Origin: Nitrospirales bacterium
GTDB taxonomy: Bacteria > Nitrospirota > Nitrospiria > Nitrospirales > UBA8639
DNA length: 64,000 bases
Direction: 5' to 3'
Assembly (NCBI GenBank): GCA_031315865.1
Contig: JALDRJ010000002.1
Coordinates: 3,632,001-3,696,000, forward strand
Under the pieces are notes generated by a model. That model made no database searches and was not told where the DNA came from. It worked only from the letters and a program-made list of their open reading frames with translations. The translations under genes and the position numbers were made by a program. The first letter of the stretch is position 1. Each line of letters begins with the position of its first letter. Positions 18,003-27,862 of the stretch are shown piece by piece.

Positions 18003-19012
18003 TGTTCTTCGTTTGAACCTGTTGCCTTCAAAGGATGTCCGGCGTACAACCAACAGGATGTTTCATGGCCGGACTCAACGTGCACGAGTGGCGGAGGCTG
18101 TTCCGCGCATACGTCAAGAATTTCTGAACAGCGTGTCGAAAAATGACAACCCCTGGGATAGTCCAACGGCGAAGGAACCGTCCCCTGAATCGACTCAAGC
18201 CGCTTGGCGCGTTCATTGGGTCGAGGAAGCGAATTCAACAACGCTTTGGTATAGGGATGAGAGGGGTTGCGAAAAAGCTGCTCCACGCTCGCCCGTTCCG
18301 CGATTTTACTGGCATACATGACAATGACCTGTCGAGAAAATTGAGCCACCACGCCTAAATTATGGGTAATGAGCAGAATGGCCATCCCCATCTCTTCCTG
18401 AAGGTTTTTCAAAAGATCCAGAATTTGAGCTTGAATCGTCACATCCAACGCCGTGGTTGGTTCGTCGGCGATTAAGAGATCGGGCTTACAGGCCAGCGCC
18501 ATGGCGATCATGACGCGTTGCTTCATACCTCCGGAAAGCTCATGCGGGTATTGATCAATCCGCTTGTCCGGTGAAGGAATTCGAACTCTCTCTAACAGCC
18601 GCAACACCTCTTGGCGAATGGCGCTGCGCGACAAATCAGTATGAATTTCTAGAGTTTCGCCAATCTGGTCGCCGATCCGGAACACGGGGTTTAAAGATGT
18701 CATCGGTTCTTGAAAAATCATTCCGATCGACTTTCCGCGAATCTTCCGCATAGCCGGATCGGACAATTCAAGAAGATTCTGCCCCTTGAATACAATTTTT
18801 CCACCGACCACTTTCCCTGGTTTGTCGACCAAGCGCATGATGGAGAATGCCGTAACCGACTTTCCACACCCCGATTCGCCGACCAACGCCAGTGTCTCTC
18901 CGGCCTTGATCGAAAAGCTGACGTCGTCCACCGCTCGAATCTCACCCTTGTCGGTAAAGAAAGACGTCGAAAGATGTTCGAGCTCGAGTAGAGGGGAATC
19001 GTGGTCGTTCAT
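17999..19012 (-). CDS. peptide-type ABC transporter ATP-binding protein (OppD/DppD)
   Basis: First ATPase of the importer, 337 residues. Walker [13 protein letters not shown], signature [16 protein letters not shown], Walker [13 protein letters not shown], and [11 protein letters not shown] with the switch His. The C-terminal extension contains [15 protein letters not shown] and a further Cys in TSCWLYAG, the cysteine set typical of OppD/DppD-type subunits. It starts directly at the end of the permease gene (no gap) and overlaps the next ATPase by four bases, so all are expressed together. Confidence 0.95.
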   Translation of the reverse strand: MNDHDSPLLELEHLSTSFFTDKGEIRAVDDVSFSIKAGETLALVGESGCGKSVTAFSIMRLVDKPGKVVGGKIVFKGQNLLELSDPAMRKIRGKSIGMIFQEPMTSLNPVFRIGDQIGETLEIHTDLSRSAIRQEVLRLLERVRIPSPDKRIDQYPHELSGGMKQRVMIAMALACKPDLLIADEPTTALDVTIQAQILDLLKNLQEEMGMAILLITHNLGVVAQFSRQVIVMYASKIAERASVEQLFRNPSHPYTKALLNSLPRPNERAKRLESIQGTVPSPLDYPRGCHFSTRCSEILDVCAEQPPPLVHVESGHETSCWLYAGHPLKATGSNEEQ

Positions 19013-19996
19013 TCACCGGCTCCGAAGCTTGGGGTTTACGGTTTCTCGAATGCGCTCCCCTACTACATTAAATGACAAAACCACGATCGAAATCGCGATG
19101 CCTGGGATAAAAAACAACCAGGGGGCGTCAAAGATGAACGCGCGGGCATCGGCGAGAATATTGCCCCATGTGGCATAGGGAGGAGGAACCCCGATTCCCA
19201 AAAAACTTAAGGCTGACTCGGTGAGAATGGCCCCACCAACTCCAATCGTGGCTGACACCAACACCGGGGCTATGGCATTCGGGATCACATGACGAAAAAT
19301 AATTCTGGGTCCGGACACCCCCAACGATTGGGCTGCGATGACAAAGTCCTGCTCTCGCAACGCCAGGAATTCGGCACGAACCAGCCGGCATGTTCCCATC
19401 CAACTCGTGAGTCCGATCACGATCATGATGGTAAAGATACTTGGCGGCAGCAAGACGATGATGGTCAGAATAAAAAACAATGTCGGCATGCACATCATGA
19501 TATCGGTAAATCGCATAATCAACGTATCGACAGTGATGAAACCCAGCTTCACGTTACCATAGTACCCAGCCAAGCCTCCGAGTAAAATACCGAGAAAAAT
19601 GGAAATGCCCATCGCGATAAAACCAACCGAAAGCGACACAAAAGAACCCTGAAGCATTCGCGCAAAGACGTCGCGCCCCAATTCATCAGTGCCCAAGAGA
19701 TACACTCCCAAGGTCGGAAGATCTCGCGCCGGGATCAGATCCTGCGAAGGAGCTGAGAATGGCGGTAAAAATTTATCCGGAAGACGAACCACTTCGGGGT
19801 CAAAGACAACCACCCATTCCGTGAGAATCTTTCCGGCAATGGCCGCGCCTAGCAAACACAACAAGATCACGACACCGGCAACGGCAAACCGGTCTTTTGT
19901 GTAAATGCGAACAAACTCCTGCCAGGGCGTTTCATGCTCCGCCATCGGCTCGGCACGGTCCATAGCGGAGAGCGAAGATGTCTGAGAAGACGTCAT
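19013..19996 (-). CDS. peptide-type ABC transporter permease (OppC/DppC)
   Basis: Inner-membrane permease of 327 residues. A first membrane segment (FAVAGVVILLCLLGAAIAG) is followed by a periplasmic loop with LLGTDELGRDVFARML, the usual OppC signature. Later come five more membrane segments and the cytoplasmic EAA loop AAQSLGVSGPRIIFRHVIPNAIAP that contacts the ATPases. It lies between the other permease (34-base gap) and the OppD-type ATPase. The cytoplasmic N-terminal tail of about 35 residues is common in OppC. Confidence 0.95.
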   Translation of the reverse strand: MTSSQTSSLSAMDRAEPMAEHETPWQEFVRIYTKDRFAVAGVVILLCLLGAAIAGKILTEWVVVFDPEVVRLPDKFLPPFSAPSQDLIPARDLPTLGVYLLGTDELGRDVFARMLQGSFVSLSVGFIAMGISIFLGILLGGLAGYYGNVKLGFITVDTLIMRFTDIMMCMPTLFFILTIIVLLPPSIFTIMIVIGLTSWMGTCRLVRAEFLALREQDFVIAAQSLGVSGPRIIFRHVIPNAIAPVLVSATIGVGGAILTESALSFLGIGVPPPYATWGNILADARAFIFDAPWLFFIPGIAISIVVLSFNVVGERIRETVNPKLRSR

Positions 19997-20030
19997 CCTC
20001 GCCTCCCGTAGACCCTATGCATACACGGCC

Positions 20031-20993
20031 TCATTGCAAACGAATCCTCGGATCGACGATCCCATACAGAATGTCTGAAAGCAAAGTCCCCAATAGGGTG
20101 AGCGCGGCCGCGAAGACGTTAATCGTCAACACAATCGAAAAATCCCTTGACATAATCGCCTCAAACCCCAGTCGCCCCAATCCCGGCCATGCAAAAATGG
20201 TTTCAAAAATCACCGAACCGCCAATCAGCCCCGGTAACATCAATCCCAGGAGCGTGACGAATGGCAACAAAGCATTCCTCAGGGCGTGGCGATAGATCAC
20301 ATCATCCTCGGCCACTCCTTTGGCCCTGGCCGTTCGAACAAAGTCCTGACTGATGACTTCAAGCATTTGCGAGCGAACATAACGGGACAGCACCGCAACC
20401 CCCAACATTCCAGACATGACGGAAGGAAGCACCAAATGCCACACGCGATCCATGACGCGATAGAACGTGTCCGCCTGTTCCATGCCAAAGGTTTTCATCC
20501 CGATTACCGGAACGCCGAACGTCTCCACGACCCATTGAATGAGGAGATACGAGAGGAAGAACCCCGGGATAGCGATGAGCGTGTACGCTATAATATTCGT
20601 GAATCGATCATAGACGGTCCCCCGCCTGACGGCAGCATAGATACCCGTGGGAAACGCAAACGTCCAGGTAATGAGGATCGCCACGAGAAACAAGGGCACA
20701 GAATTCATAAAGCGGCGCCAGATTTTCGGCAAGGCGGGTTGATTGTCCTTGAACGATTTCAAATCACCCGTAAACAAATCCCGCACCCAATAGGCGTATT
20801 GCATGTACAGTGGATCATCCAGGTGAAAAGCCGCCCGAATCTTCGCCACATCTTCCGGCTTCATCCTCGGGTTCATCGGATCGACCGCACTGGGTTCTCC
20901 AGGAGCCAAATGAATAATCGAATGGATAAGGACAGACGCGATAAACAAGAGGACCAATCGCTGGGCCACATTACGAATGATAAATCCTCTCAT
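20031..20993 (-). CDS. peptide-type ABC transporter permease (OppB/DppB)
   Basis: Inner-membrane permease of 320 residues. It opens with the typical first segment after RGFIIRNVAQRL, has the large periplasmic loop DDPLYMQYAYWVRDLFTGDL, and carries the EAA loop RTARAKGVAEDDVIYRHALRNALLP. The last membrane segment is before PRIRLQ. AGGAG lies upstream but rather far (about 15 bases) from the ATG. It follows the binding-protein gene after 67 bases. Confidence 0.95.
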   Translation of the reverse strand: MRGFIIRNVAQRLVLLFIASVLIHSIIHLAPGEPSAVDPMNPRMKPEDVAKIRAAFHLDDPLYMQYAYWVRDLFTGDLKSFKDNQPALPKIWRRFMNSVPLFLVAILITWTFAFPTGIYAAVRRGTVYDRFTNIIAYTLIAIPGFFLSYLLIQWVVETFGVPVIGMKTFGMEQADTFYRVMDRVWHLVLPSVMSGMLGVAVLSRYVRSQMLEVISQDFVRTARAKGVAEDDVIYRHALRNALLPFVTLLGLMLPGLIGGSVIFETIFAWPGLGRLGFEAIMSRDFSIVLTINVFAAALTLLGTLLSDILYGIVDPRIRLQ

Positions 20994-21060
20994 CGGCTGG
21001 TCTTAACTCTCCTCAGACGTCAGGGCATGCCTCGCCCCGGGATCTAAGCGGTCATCAGAG

Positions 21061-23211
21061 TCACATCAACAAGTTCGGGAGAAACTCCAACTTGCGCCAT
21101 CTATGAAAATGAAACATTTCGTTTCCGGTTTTGGTCGGATAAATCTTCCTGTAGTATTCCTTCCCATCCTTCTCCCGGTACACTAACACGATTTTCTTAT
21201 CCAGCACCCTCGTGCTCAACGGCGCGTAGAGAAACGTATAGGGTTGATCCTCATAAATCACGCGATGAAGTTCATGCGCCAAGATCCGCTGCGTCTCCTT
21301 GTCATACTCTTGACGAATGCGCACGATGAGCTCATCGGCCAGAGGATTCTGATAGCCGACAAAATTGAGTTGTTGAGGGCCAACCTGACTCGAATGCCAG
21401 AGTTGATATAAATCAGGATCCGCATTCATACTCCATCCCAAGACCACCGCATCAAACTCGGCGGTATTGACGAAGTCTTTTAAAAAAACCGCCCATTCAA
21501 AAACCTGGGTCTTGCACTTCACCCCGATCTTTTTCCATGAATTCTGGGCGATACTCAAAATATTTTTCCTGATCGGGTTGCCATGATTCGTGATCAAGGT
21601 AAACTTGAACAGTTGACCGTCTTTTTCCAGCACGCCATCCTGATTGAGCTTCCACCCGCGCGCTTTCAGGAGTTTTCTCGCCCCATCGGGATCGTACGGT
21701 ATCGGCGGCACATCCGGGTTGTACCATTCGGTGTTCTTTGGGTACGGACCGGTAATTTGCTCGCCTTCACCGTACACGAGATACTTCAGCATCTCGTCGA
21801 CATTAATCGCCATACTCAGGGCGCGACGAACGTCCGGGTCGGAAAATAACGGCTTTCGGATATTGTACCCGATGTAGTTGTAGGCGAAAGCCAGACTCGA
21901 AAAATGCTGATAGGTTTCATCCTGTTTATACCGAGAGACTTGATGAGGCTGAGCTCCGTAGTAATCCACCGCCCCGGCTTGAAACTCCAGTTCCTGGGTG
22001 AACAAATCGGGAATAATCCTCATGTAATAGTCGTGATACTCGGCGGGACCTTCCCAATAGTCATCAAAACGCGTGAGATGAATGTATTCATCGCTATGCC
22101 ATTCGACAAAACGAAATCGCCCCGACCCCACAGGGTGAAGATTAAAATGGCTATCCCGCATCCCGAATGACTCGCGAGCTTCCTCTGAGAGTCCACGCGC
22201 CGTCATTTCTTCTTGCATCCTCTTCTGATTCAAAAGGTGTTCGGGGAGCATGCCCATCGTCCAGGCATTGATCGCCGGAGAAAACAAGCGTTTGTAAATC
22301 ACTTTGACCGTCAACGGATCAATGATGTCAATCCGTTTGATCGGTTCAAAATCGGACGTTCGGGGGGAGAGATTCTTGGGGTCCATGATGGCTTCATACG
22401 TAAATTTGACATCCTTCGCATCAAATTCATGGCCATCATGAAATTTCACCCCAGGGCGCAAGTGAAAAACGATTTGCGGATTGTGCTCGCCGACAGGAAG
22501 GATTCGAGGGAATTTCATTTGAACCTTCTCGCGGAGATTCGCGGACAATTCCGGAGGCAGGACGATATAGTCAGCATGTGGAAATTGCTCAAGGTAGCCT
22601 TCCCCGATGACCGGAATCAGACGGTCAAAGAGATCCTGATCGACAGAGTCCAGGACGAACTCAATGCGTTCAGGCACCGTGATCGTGATAGAGACGTCGT
22701 GACTTCGGGGAACTCCACGCTCGTCTTTGGCGAACACGGAAACCTTTTCCCTCCGCTTTTCAGGCGGGAGGAGACGAATCGATTGAATGCGCGCGCGCAT
22801 TTCTGGCAGCGTATCCGAAAGAGGCTCCTTGGTGAGATCGGCCCGGATCCGCCGCAAGAGCTCTGAGCCAGTCATCCGGGTTCCGTCAGGGAAACGGCGT
22901 TGAGGATCGACCAGCAGATAGGCATGTTCCGTAATTTCCCATCGCGTCGCAAGACGGCCCCGCAGACTCAGGTCTTCATCTAAATCCAAGAGCCCCTCGA
23001 AGAGATGACCGACGATCGTCGCACTAGCCATGTCGGCGTTTAAGATCGGGTTGAGAATTTTCGCATCCCCGATGGAACCTTCAATATAGGTCTCCAATCG
23101 TCCAGGATTCCCTGATGCCTGCTTCTCATACGTTGGAACCCAAAAGTACGATTGAAGGAGAAAGACGGTGATGACGCAAGGAATGAAGATCAGAAGCCGT
23201 TTAATCGCCAT
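21061..23211 (-). CDS. extracellular solute-binding protein, family 5, membrane-anchored and enlarged
   Basis: Periplasmic binding component for peptides or similar solutes, about 716 residues against roughly 540 for typical OppA/DppA. The N-terminus KRLLIFIPCVITVFLLQSYF is an uncleaved-looking membrane anchor without a lipobox Cys. The SBP_bac_5 core includes ILNPILNADMASATIVGHLFEGL and, near the end, EWAVFLKDFVNTAEFDAVVLGWS. The feature of the family that follows the first lobe (vkFhDG..-ta.DV) occurs twice: once as RRFPDGTRMTGSELL and again, about 170 residues later, as VKFHDGHEFDAKDVKFTYEAI, with an extra segment between. First gene of the transporter operon. Start 23211 is the last plausible ATG before the anchor; 23295 is the alternative. 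Confidence 0.9.
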   Translation of the reverse strand: MAIKRLLIFIPCVITVFLLQSYFWVPTYEKQASGNPGRLETYIEGSIGDAKILNPILNADMASATIVGHLFEGLLDLDEDLSLRGRLATRWEITEHAYLLVDPQRRFPDGTRMTGSELLRRIRADLTKEPLSDTLPEMRARIQSIRLLPPEKRREKVSVFAKDERGVPRSHDVSITITVPERIEFVLDSVDQDLFDRLIPVIGEGYLEQFPHADYIVLPPELSANLREKVQMKFPRILPVGEHNPQIVFHLRPGVKFHDGHEFDAKDVKFTYEAIMDPKNLSPRTSDFEPIKRIDIIDPLTVKVIYKRLFSPAINAWTMGMLPEHLLNQKRMQEEMTARGLSEEARESFGMRDSHFNLHPVGSGRFRFVEWHSDEYIHLTRFDDYWEGPAEYHDYYMRIIPDLFTQELEFQAGAVDYYGAQPHQVSRYKQDETYQHFSSLAFAYNYIGYNIRKPLFSDPDVRRALSMAINVDEMLKYLVYGEGEQITGPYPKNTEWYNPDVPPIPYDPDGARKLLKARGWKLNQDGVLEKDGQLFKFTLITNHGNPIRKNILSIAQNSWKKIGVKCKTQVFEWAVFLKDFVNTAEFDAVVLGWSMNADPDLYQLWHSSQVGPQQLNFVGYQNPLADELIVRIRQEYDKETQRILAHELHRVIYEDQPYTFLYAPLSTRVLDKKIVLVYREKDGKEYYRKIYPTKTGNEMFHFHRWRKLEFLPNLLM

Positions 23212-23982
23212 AGAGTAGAGAACACGCGGGGAAAAAGCAGACAGTTTGTAGCGTATAGTAAATGGTAACAGGAAACACGGAAATGACGCCACCAAAAGAC
23301 ACCTGACCTTGCGGACATTGTCTCCCGATCGGCAGAACCGCCGGAGACATCATAGCCACGAAAATTGCCGAAAGCGGTGAGATTAACGACATGCATAGAG
23401 CTTCTCGGTTTCGTTCAGTTCGATATCTCTCGAGAATGAAGCGATGATTGAAAAAATCAAACGACTTCTCCGCAGTCGGTCATCGCGATAGTCAAAATTC
23501 CTAGCAGACAGATGATTTCAGGCATTTCATTCGACGAGGGATGTCTCACCTACATCGTTCAGCGCTTGTACTGAAATCTATGATTGCCGCTTCCTCGCCA
23601 CCACAAATGGTGTGATACGCTTACCAGGCACCACAATCTGTAGACTCAGCATCTCACCACGTTGTTCCATGATCATTACAATTCATATACTTTAATCGGA
23701 AAAAGATTTATTCCTCACCTCTTGAACAGCTTTGAGCAATCAGCTATTATGCGCGCTCGTTTTTTGGATTCTGTACAATACCGAACACGATCATTCACGT
23801 CATTTATTTATATGGTAGACCTTTTACCTGGAACCATTTTTTGAAGAGGAGGCTCGTCGTTCGCCACTAGCTTTTATCGTTTCTTCCCATACTCTCCGTT
23901 TACTTTTTCCTCGTATCCTCTGCACTCATTTTCTTTTTACGACATTCACAGCATCAAGATAGGCCCCTGAATGGCCATCAAC
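23212..23982. other. long intergenic region between the transporter operon and the hybrid kinase
   Basis: About 770 bases with no gene I can support. It must hold the promoter of the minus-strand transporter operon. Short open frames exist (for example 23662-23844 on plus, 23201-23392 on minus) but have no recognisable features or ribosome-binding sites. Its right-hand end adjoins the 93-bp repeated element. Confidence 0.5.
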
Positions 23983-24075
23983 TTATAGCCGTTTCAAATA
24001 ACGTCTGTATGGTTCAACGTCGTACCGCGCGGGGTTTGTCGTCTGTATCGGTTGGAACGTATGTGGATTCGCTAT
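23983..24075 (+). repeat. 93-bp dispersed intergenic element, copy A
   Basis: Matches the reverse complement of 62163-62255 at 82 of 93 positions by eye, without gaps. It begins TTATAGCCGTTTCAAATAAC and ends ATTCGCTAT. Its two ends are imperfect inverted repeats (ATAGC...TTCAAATA type, clearest in copy B). It contains two similar direct repeats, CGTCTGTAT-GGTTCAACGT (24002-24020) and CGTCTGTATCGGTTGGAACGT (24040-24060), and the imperfect palindrome GGTTCAACGTCGTACC (24011-24026). It ends 35 bases before the start codon of the hybrid kinase. It could be a small mobile repeat, a structured RNA or a regulatory site. Confidence 0.8.
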
Positions 24076-24110
24076 ATTCATTCACGCGTGCATGAGGAAG
24101 GGAATTTTGC

Positions 24111-26048
24111 ATGAATACCACGAGACAATCTTTTACGGTGTTAGTGGTGGATGACAATCCAGGGCTCATTACGCTCATACAAAAATACCTTCATCGCGAG
24201 GGGTTTTCGACCGTCATCGTCCAAAGTGGAGCGGAAGCGATCACCTGGCTGGCGGATCATCACGCTGACCTGATGCTGCTTGATTTACAACTCGCGGATA
24301 TCAGCGGCGTAGACCTCGTGCAGCAGCTGGAACGCCGACAACGGCTACTGCCATTTATCGTGGTCACGGGTCACGGCGACGAGCGGCTCGCTGTCAAAAT
24401 GATGAAATACGGTGCACGTGATTACGTCATCAAAGACGATATGCTCCTCGAACTTCTTCCATCCATCATCGTTCAAACCTATGAGCAAATCCAACGCGAA
24501 CATCGACTGCTAAAAGCCGAGGAAGAACTCAATGCCGAACGAGAACGGTTGGCCATTACGCTCGCGTCTATCGCCGAAGGGGTCATCACCACGGATATCG
24601 AAGGTCGGATCACGTCCATGAATCGAGTCGCAGAAATTCAAACTGGCTGGCATCAATACGAAGCCCTCGGCCACCTGGCCGATGAGGTGGTCCAACTTGT
24701 CACGTCAGATAAGACGACGCCACGGGAACACCCCGTCCGGGATGTCCTTCAAACAGGGCAAACCCTCCATCCCATCCATCACCGTTTGCTACGATCCCAG
24801 GAAGGTGTAGAACGGACCGTGGTAACGAGCACCGCACCTATCCGACGTCAAGACAAAACGATCCTGGGAGCGGTGCTGGTCCTACGAGACATGACTGATC
24901 GGATTCGAGCGGATCAAGAGCTTCTCAAGGCCAGTAAACTCGAATCCTTGGGCATCCTGGCTGGAGGCATAGCCCACGACTTTAATAATTTACTCACCGG
25001 TATTCTGGGAAATATTTCGCTTTCCAAGGTTTCCCTCAACCCGCAAACCGAACCCTACGGATACCTGACCGAGGCCGAGAAAGCCTCCTTGAGAGCCAAA
25101 AGTCTCACTCAACAACTTCTGACGTTCGCACAAGGTGGAGCGCCGGTGAAAAATCCACTCTCGCTAGCCCCGATGATCACGGAATCTGCCACCTTTGCAC
25201 TACGAGGCACTAAAAGTCGCTGTGAGTTTGATCTTCCGGCAAACCTTTGGGGCGTGGAAGCGGATAGGGAACAACTCAGCCATGTGATCCATAATTTAGT
25301 CCTGAACGCCCATCAGGCCATGCCCAAAGGGGGAACGATCACCATCCGGGGTAAAAATGTTTCTCTTTCTGCGCATGATGTGGACCACAAGGTGCCATTG
25401 CCGAATGGCCGCTACGTCAAGATCACCGTTGAAGATCAGGGAATCGGTATTCCCTCCGATTATTTGACGCAAATTTTTGATCCCTATTTCACGACCAAAC
25501 AATCCGGCAGCGGTCTTGGACTTTCCACTGCTTATTCCGTGACAAAAAATCATGGTGGCACGATGACCGTATCTTCAAATTTGGGACAGGGGACATCGTT
25601 GAGTTTGTTCCTGCCAGCGACGACCTCTCAAGTATCGCCAGATGTCCAAACAGTCCCCGATTCTGTCACTGGAGAAGGTAAAATTCTCGTCATGGACGAT
25701 GATGACTCTGTTCGTCTCCTACTCGAGGAGATGCTCGGACATCTCGGGTACCAAGTCGAAAGCGTTCCCGATGGTGGAGATGCCATTAGTCGCTATCAGC
25801 AAGCCAAAGCGGAACACCAAGAATATTCGGCGGTGATTCTGGATTTAACAGTCCCTGGGGGATTGGGGGGTAAGGACACGTTGGAAAAGCTGAGGCAAAT
25901 TGACCCTGAAGTTCGTGCTATCGTAGCCAGTGGCTACAGTAACGACCCCTTATTATCGAGATACACGGCATTTGGCTTTTTAGGAATGGTGGCGAAACCC
26001 TTTCAACTCAGCGAGTTGAGCGAAGTGCTTCATCGCATCATGATCTAA
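24111..26048 (+). CDS. hybrid histidine kinase, REC-PAS-HisKA-HATPase-REC
   Basis: A cytoplasmic 645-residue hybrid kinase. The N-terminal receiver (residues about 8-125) has the acidic pair DD and phospho-acceptor Asp in LMLLDLQLAD. A PAS domain (about 150-275) contains AEGVITTDIEGRITSMN. The dimerisation domain has the phosphorylatable His in GGIAHDFNNLLTGILGN, the NtrB-like subtype. The ATPase domain has NLVLNAHQAM and DQGIGIP with GSGLGLS. A second receiver (about 520-640) has VILDLTVPGG. Two receivers around one kinase suggest a phosphorelay that takes phosphate in and passes it on. GAGGAAGGG lies 8 bases before the ATG. The partner is unknown; the repeat element lies just upstream. Confidence 0.92.
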   Translation: MNTTRQSFTVLVVDDNPGLITLIQKYLHREGFSTVIVQSGAEAITWLADHHADLMLLDLQLADISGVDLVQQLERRQRLLPFIVVTGHGDERLAVKMMKYGARDYVIKDDMLLELLPSIIVQTYEQIQREHRLLKAEEELNAERERLAITLASIAEGVITTDIEGRITSMNRVAEIQTGWHQYEALGHLADEVVQLVTSDKTTPREHPVRDVLQTGQTLHPIHHRLLRSQEGVERTVVTSTAPIRRQDKTILGAVLVLRDMTDRIRADQELLKASKLESLGILAGGIAHDFNNLLTGILGNISLSKVSLNPQTEPYGYLTEAEKASLRAKSLTQQLLTFAQGGAPVKNPLSLAPMITESATFALRGTKSRCEFDLPANLWGVEADREQLSHVIHNLVLNAHQAMPKGGTITIRGKNVSLSAHDVDHKVPLPNGRYVKITVEDQGIGIPSDYLTQIFDPYFTTKQSGSGLGLSTAYSVTKNHGGTMTVSSNLGQGTSLSLFLPATTSQVSPDVQTVPDSVTGEGKILVMDDDDSVRLLLEEMLGHLGYQVESVPDGGDAISRYQQAKAEHQEYSAVILDLTVPGGLGGKDTLEKLRQIDPEVRAIVASGYSNDPLLSRYTAFGFLGMVAKPFQLSELSEVLHRIMI

Positions 26049-26063
26049 TGGAACCTGAAATAG

Positions 26064-26113
26064 CCCCTGGCCCTTCGACAGGCCTTCAGGCCTCCTCCCG
26101 CCCCCTCAGGCAG
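26064..26113. repeat. GC-rich inverted-repeat cluster between convergent genes
   Basis: GCCCTTCGACAGGCC and AGGCCTTCAGGCCT followed by CCCCCTCAGG form overlapping inverted repeats between two converging genes. The core resembles the CCTTCGACAGGCTCAGG-type dispersed repeat I know from many bacterial genomes. It may serve as a bidirectional transcription stop by hairpin formation, but there is no T-tract. Confidence 0.35.
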
Positions 26114-26144
26114 ATTAGTTGCCGCCATCTGGAAAGCGCAAGGC

Positions 26145-26453
26145 TCACGAGATTTCCACCTGTATATCAGAACCCTTCACGGAAACAGGGTAGGAGTGTA
26201 CGCAGGCCGCAGGATTCGTAATGCAGGCCCCGGTCTTCACATTGAATTCCCAGCTATGCCAGGGGCATGTCACCGTCTCGCCATCAAGATCCCCTTCTCC
26301 CAGTGGACCTCCACGATGGACACACGTGTTATCGATGACATAATACGTTCCATCGACGTTAAACACAGCCAGACTTTTCCCTTCCACCTCAGCTACCAAG
26401 CCGTTCCCTGGCGCTAAGTCATCGGTTTTCGCGATCGTGACAAACTCCCCCAT
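26145..26453 (-). CDS. Rieske-type [2Fe-2S] ferredoxin (NirD/dioxygenase-ferredoxin-like)
   Basis: A soluble 102-residue Rieske protein. The cluster ligands are in CVHRGGPL and CPWHSW, giving C-x-H-x16-C-x2-H. The rest (AEVEGKSLAVFNVDGTYYVIDN) is the small beta-sandwich seen in NirD and in ferredoxins of ring-hydroxylating oxygenases. There is no transmembrane anchor, so it is not a cytochrome bc1 subunit. GGAGGAGGAG lies about 6 bases before the ATG. It follows the mrp-type gene by 38 bases on the same strand, so both may be cotranscribed. Its redox partner is not evident. Confidence 0.93.
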   Translation of the reverse strand: MGEFVTIAKTDDLAPGNGLVAEVEGKSLAVFNVDGTYYVIDNTCVHRGGPLGEGDLDGETVTCPWHSWEFNVKTGACITNPAACVHSYPVSVKGSDIQVEIS

Positions 26454-26491
26454 TGAATCTCCTCCTCCCTCTATAGTCGAGTGCAGATGGG

Positions 26492-27385
26492 TTACTTCTC
26501 TTCTTGCATCGGTTTTTTAATCTTGCCCAGCAGGCTGGAAATGGAGGCTTTCCCCTCTGACGACTCACGAGCCGTACGCGTAATCAAAGCCGCAGCCATG
26601 TCGGTAAACGCTTTGGCCTGTGGCGAAGACGGATTCGCGATTACGATGGGCGTCCCCTCATCCCCTCCCCGTCGAATCTCGGGATCAAGAGGAATACGTC
26701 CAAGAAAGGGAACACCAAACTTTTCAGCCGCTTTCTCCCCCCCACCATGCGAAAAGATTTCGCTCCGCTCCCCGCAATGACCACACACATAAAAACTCAT
26801 GTTCTCTATCACCCCAAGAATGGGCACGTTAACCTTTTGGAACATCACGATACCTTTTCGAACATCCTGAAGGGCCACTTCCTGTGGAGTGGTCACAGTC
26901 ACGGCTCCAGTCAACGGAACCAATTGGGACAAGGATAATTGAACGTCCCCAGTTCCTGGCGGGAGATCAATCAGTAAGTAGTCTAAATCGCCCCATACGA
27001 CATCACGGAAAAACTGCTGAATGGCCCCGTGCACCATCGGCCCACGCCAAACAACAGGTGTTTCCTCAGGAACAAAAAATCCCATCGACATGACTTTGAC
27101 CCCATGTCCCTCGGCTGGAATGATCTTCGCGTCTTCTTTGGCTGGTGGTTTCGTCACACCCATCATGGTAGGGATATTCGGGCCGTACACGTCTGCGTCA
27201 AGCAACCCCACGGTCTTGCCAGCTTTTGTTAACGCAACCGCAAGATTCGTCGTCACCGTGGATTTTCCAACCCCACCCTTCCCACTACTCACGGCAATAA
27301 CATACTCGACCCCTGGGATGAGATTATCCTTCGGAGTCATCGGATCACCGTCTTGGCCAGCTGGTCTCGTATTTTCTTCCGGCAT
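26492..27385 (-). CDS. mrp: Mrp/NBP35-family Fe-S cluster carrier ATPase (ApbC-like)
   Basis: P-loop ATPase of about 297 residues that assembles and transfers [4Fe-4S] clusters to apo-proteins. The deviant Walker A is [15 protein letters not shown] near residue 35-45; [29 protein letters not shown] and VSTPQEVAL-type [14 protein letters not shown] follow. The C-terminal cluster ligands are in YVCGHCGE (CxxC). No MIP18/DUF59 domain is present at the N-terminus. I chose ATG 27385 over a TTG at 27421. It lies between a small zinc-ribbon gene and the Rieske gene. Confidence 0.95.
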   Translation of the reverse strand: MPEENTRPAGQDGDPMTPKDNLIPGVEYVIAVSSGKGGVGKSTVTTNLAVALTKAGKTVGLLDADVYGPNIPTMMGVTKPPAKEDAKIIPAEGHGVKVMSMGFFVPEETPVVWRGPMVHGAIQQFFRDVVWGDLDYLLIDLPPGTGDVQLSLSQLVPLTGAVTVTTPQEVALQDVRKGIVMFQKVNVPILGVIENMSFYVCGHCGERSEIFSHGGGEKAAEKFGVPFLGRIPLDPEIRRGGDEGTPIVIANPSSPQAKAFTDMAAALITRTARESSEGKASISSLLGKIKKPMQEEK

Positions 27386-27536
27386 TATTACCCACTTCCC
27401 TTTCTTTCCAACAGGATTCAAACAAGACAGCGGCTAATCGATTCACACCCAGTCGATCAACAGGGAAGAATCCAACCAGCCCTTTGTCATGAGGATGAAG
27501 AATGGATACCCTAACAGCGCGGAGGCAAGATTGCCA

Positions 27537-27740
27537 TCACCCAAGTTGAGTGGCAAACTTTTTTCGCGACCGGCCAAGAAGGGGCTCGTGATGAGATTGT
27601 CGATTCGCAGAAATAACTGGGTCTAAAATTTCACCGCATAAGATACAACGCCAACCGGAAAACCTCATTGCACCCGTTTCGTCGGCAATATCTTCAAATC
27701 TATCGCTCACCATTATACCTTTGCAACGCGGACATTCCAT
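27537..27740 (-). CDS. small zinc-ribbon protein
   Basis: 67 residues with two CxxC pairs, C3-x2-C6 and C32-x2-C35, arranged as a zinc ribbon (MECPRCKG ... WRCILCGEIL). The C-terminal tail is basic (GRSRKKFATQLG). AGGAG lies 7 bases before the ATG, which supports that it is a real gene. It precedes mrp by about 150 bases on the same strand. Function unknown; a nucleic-acid-binding or regulatory adaptor role is only a guess. Confidence 0.75.
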   Translation of the reverse strand: MECPRCKGIMVSDRFEDIADETGAMRFSGWRCILCGEILDPVISANRQSHHEPLLGRSRKKFATQLG

Positions 27741-27862
27741 GGAGTGCTCCTCATATAAGTTAAGATATGGTAATGCAAATATTAACTAGGCATAGATATG
27801 AGGATGCAATAATAGTTCCTTAAAGTCTTTTACCTTAACCTATTGATATTAAAGGAGTAGTA

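Noticed and set aside
20286-21047. 253-codon plus-strand frame opposite the permease gene
   Set aside because: A His/Arg/Asp-rich shadow of the permease; no family similarity.
23201-23392. 63-codon hydrophobic frame on the minus strand
   Set aside because: It overlaps the start of the binding-protein gene in another frame and has no ribosome-binding site; hydrophobicity alone is not enough.
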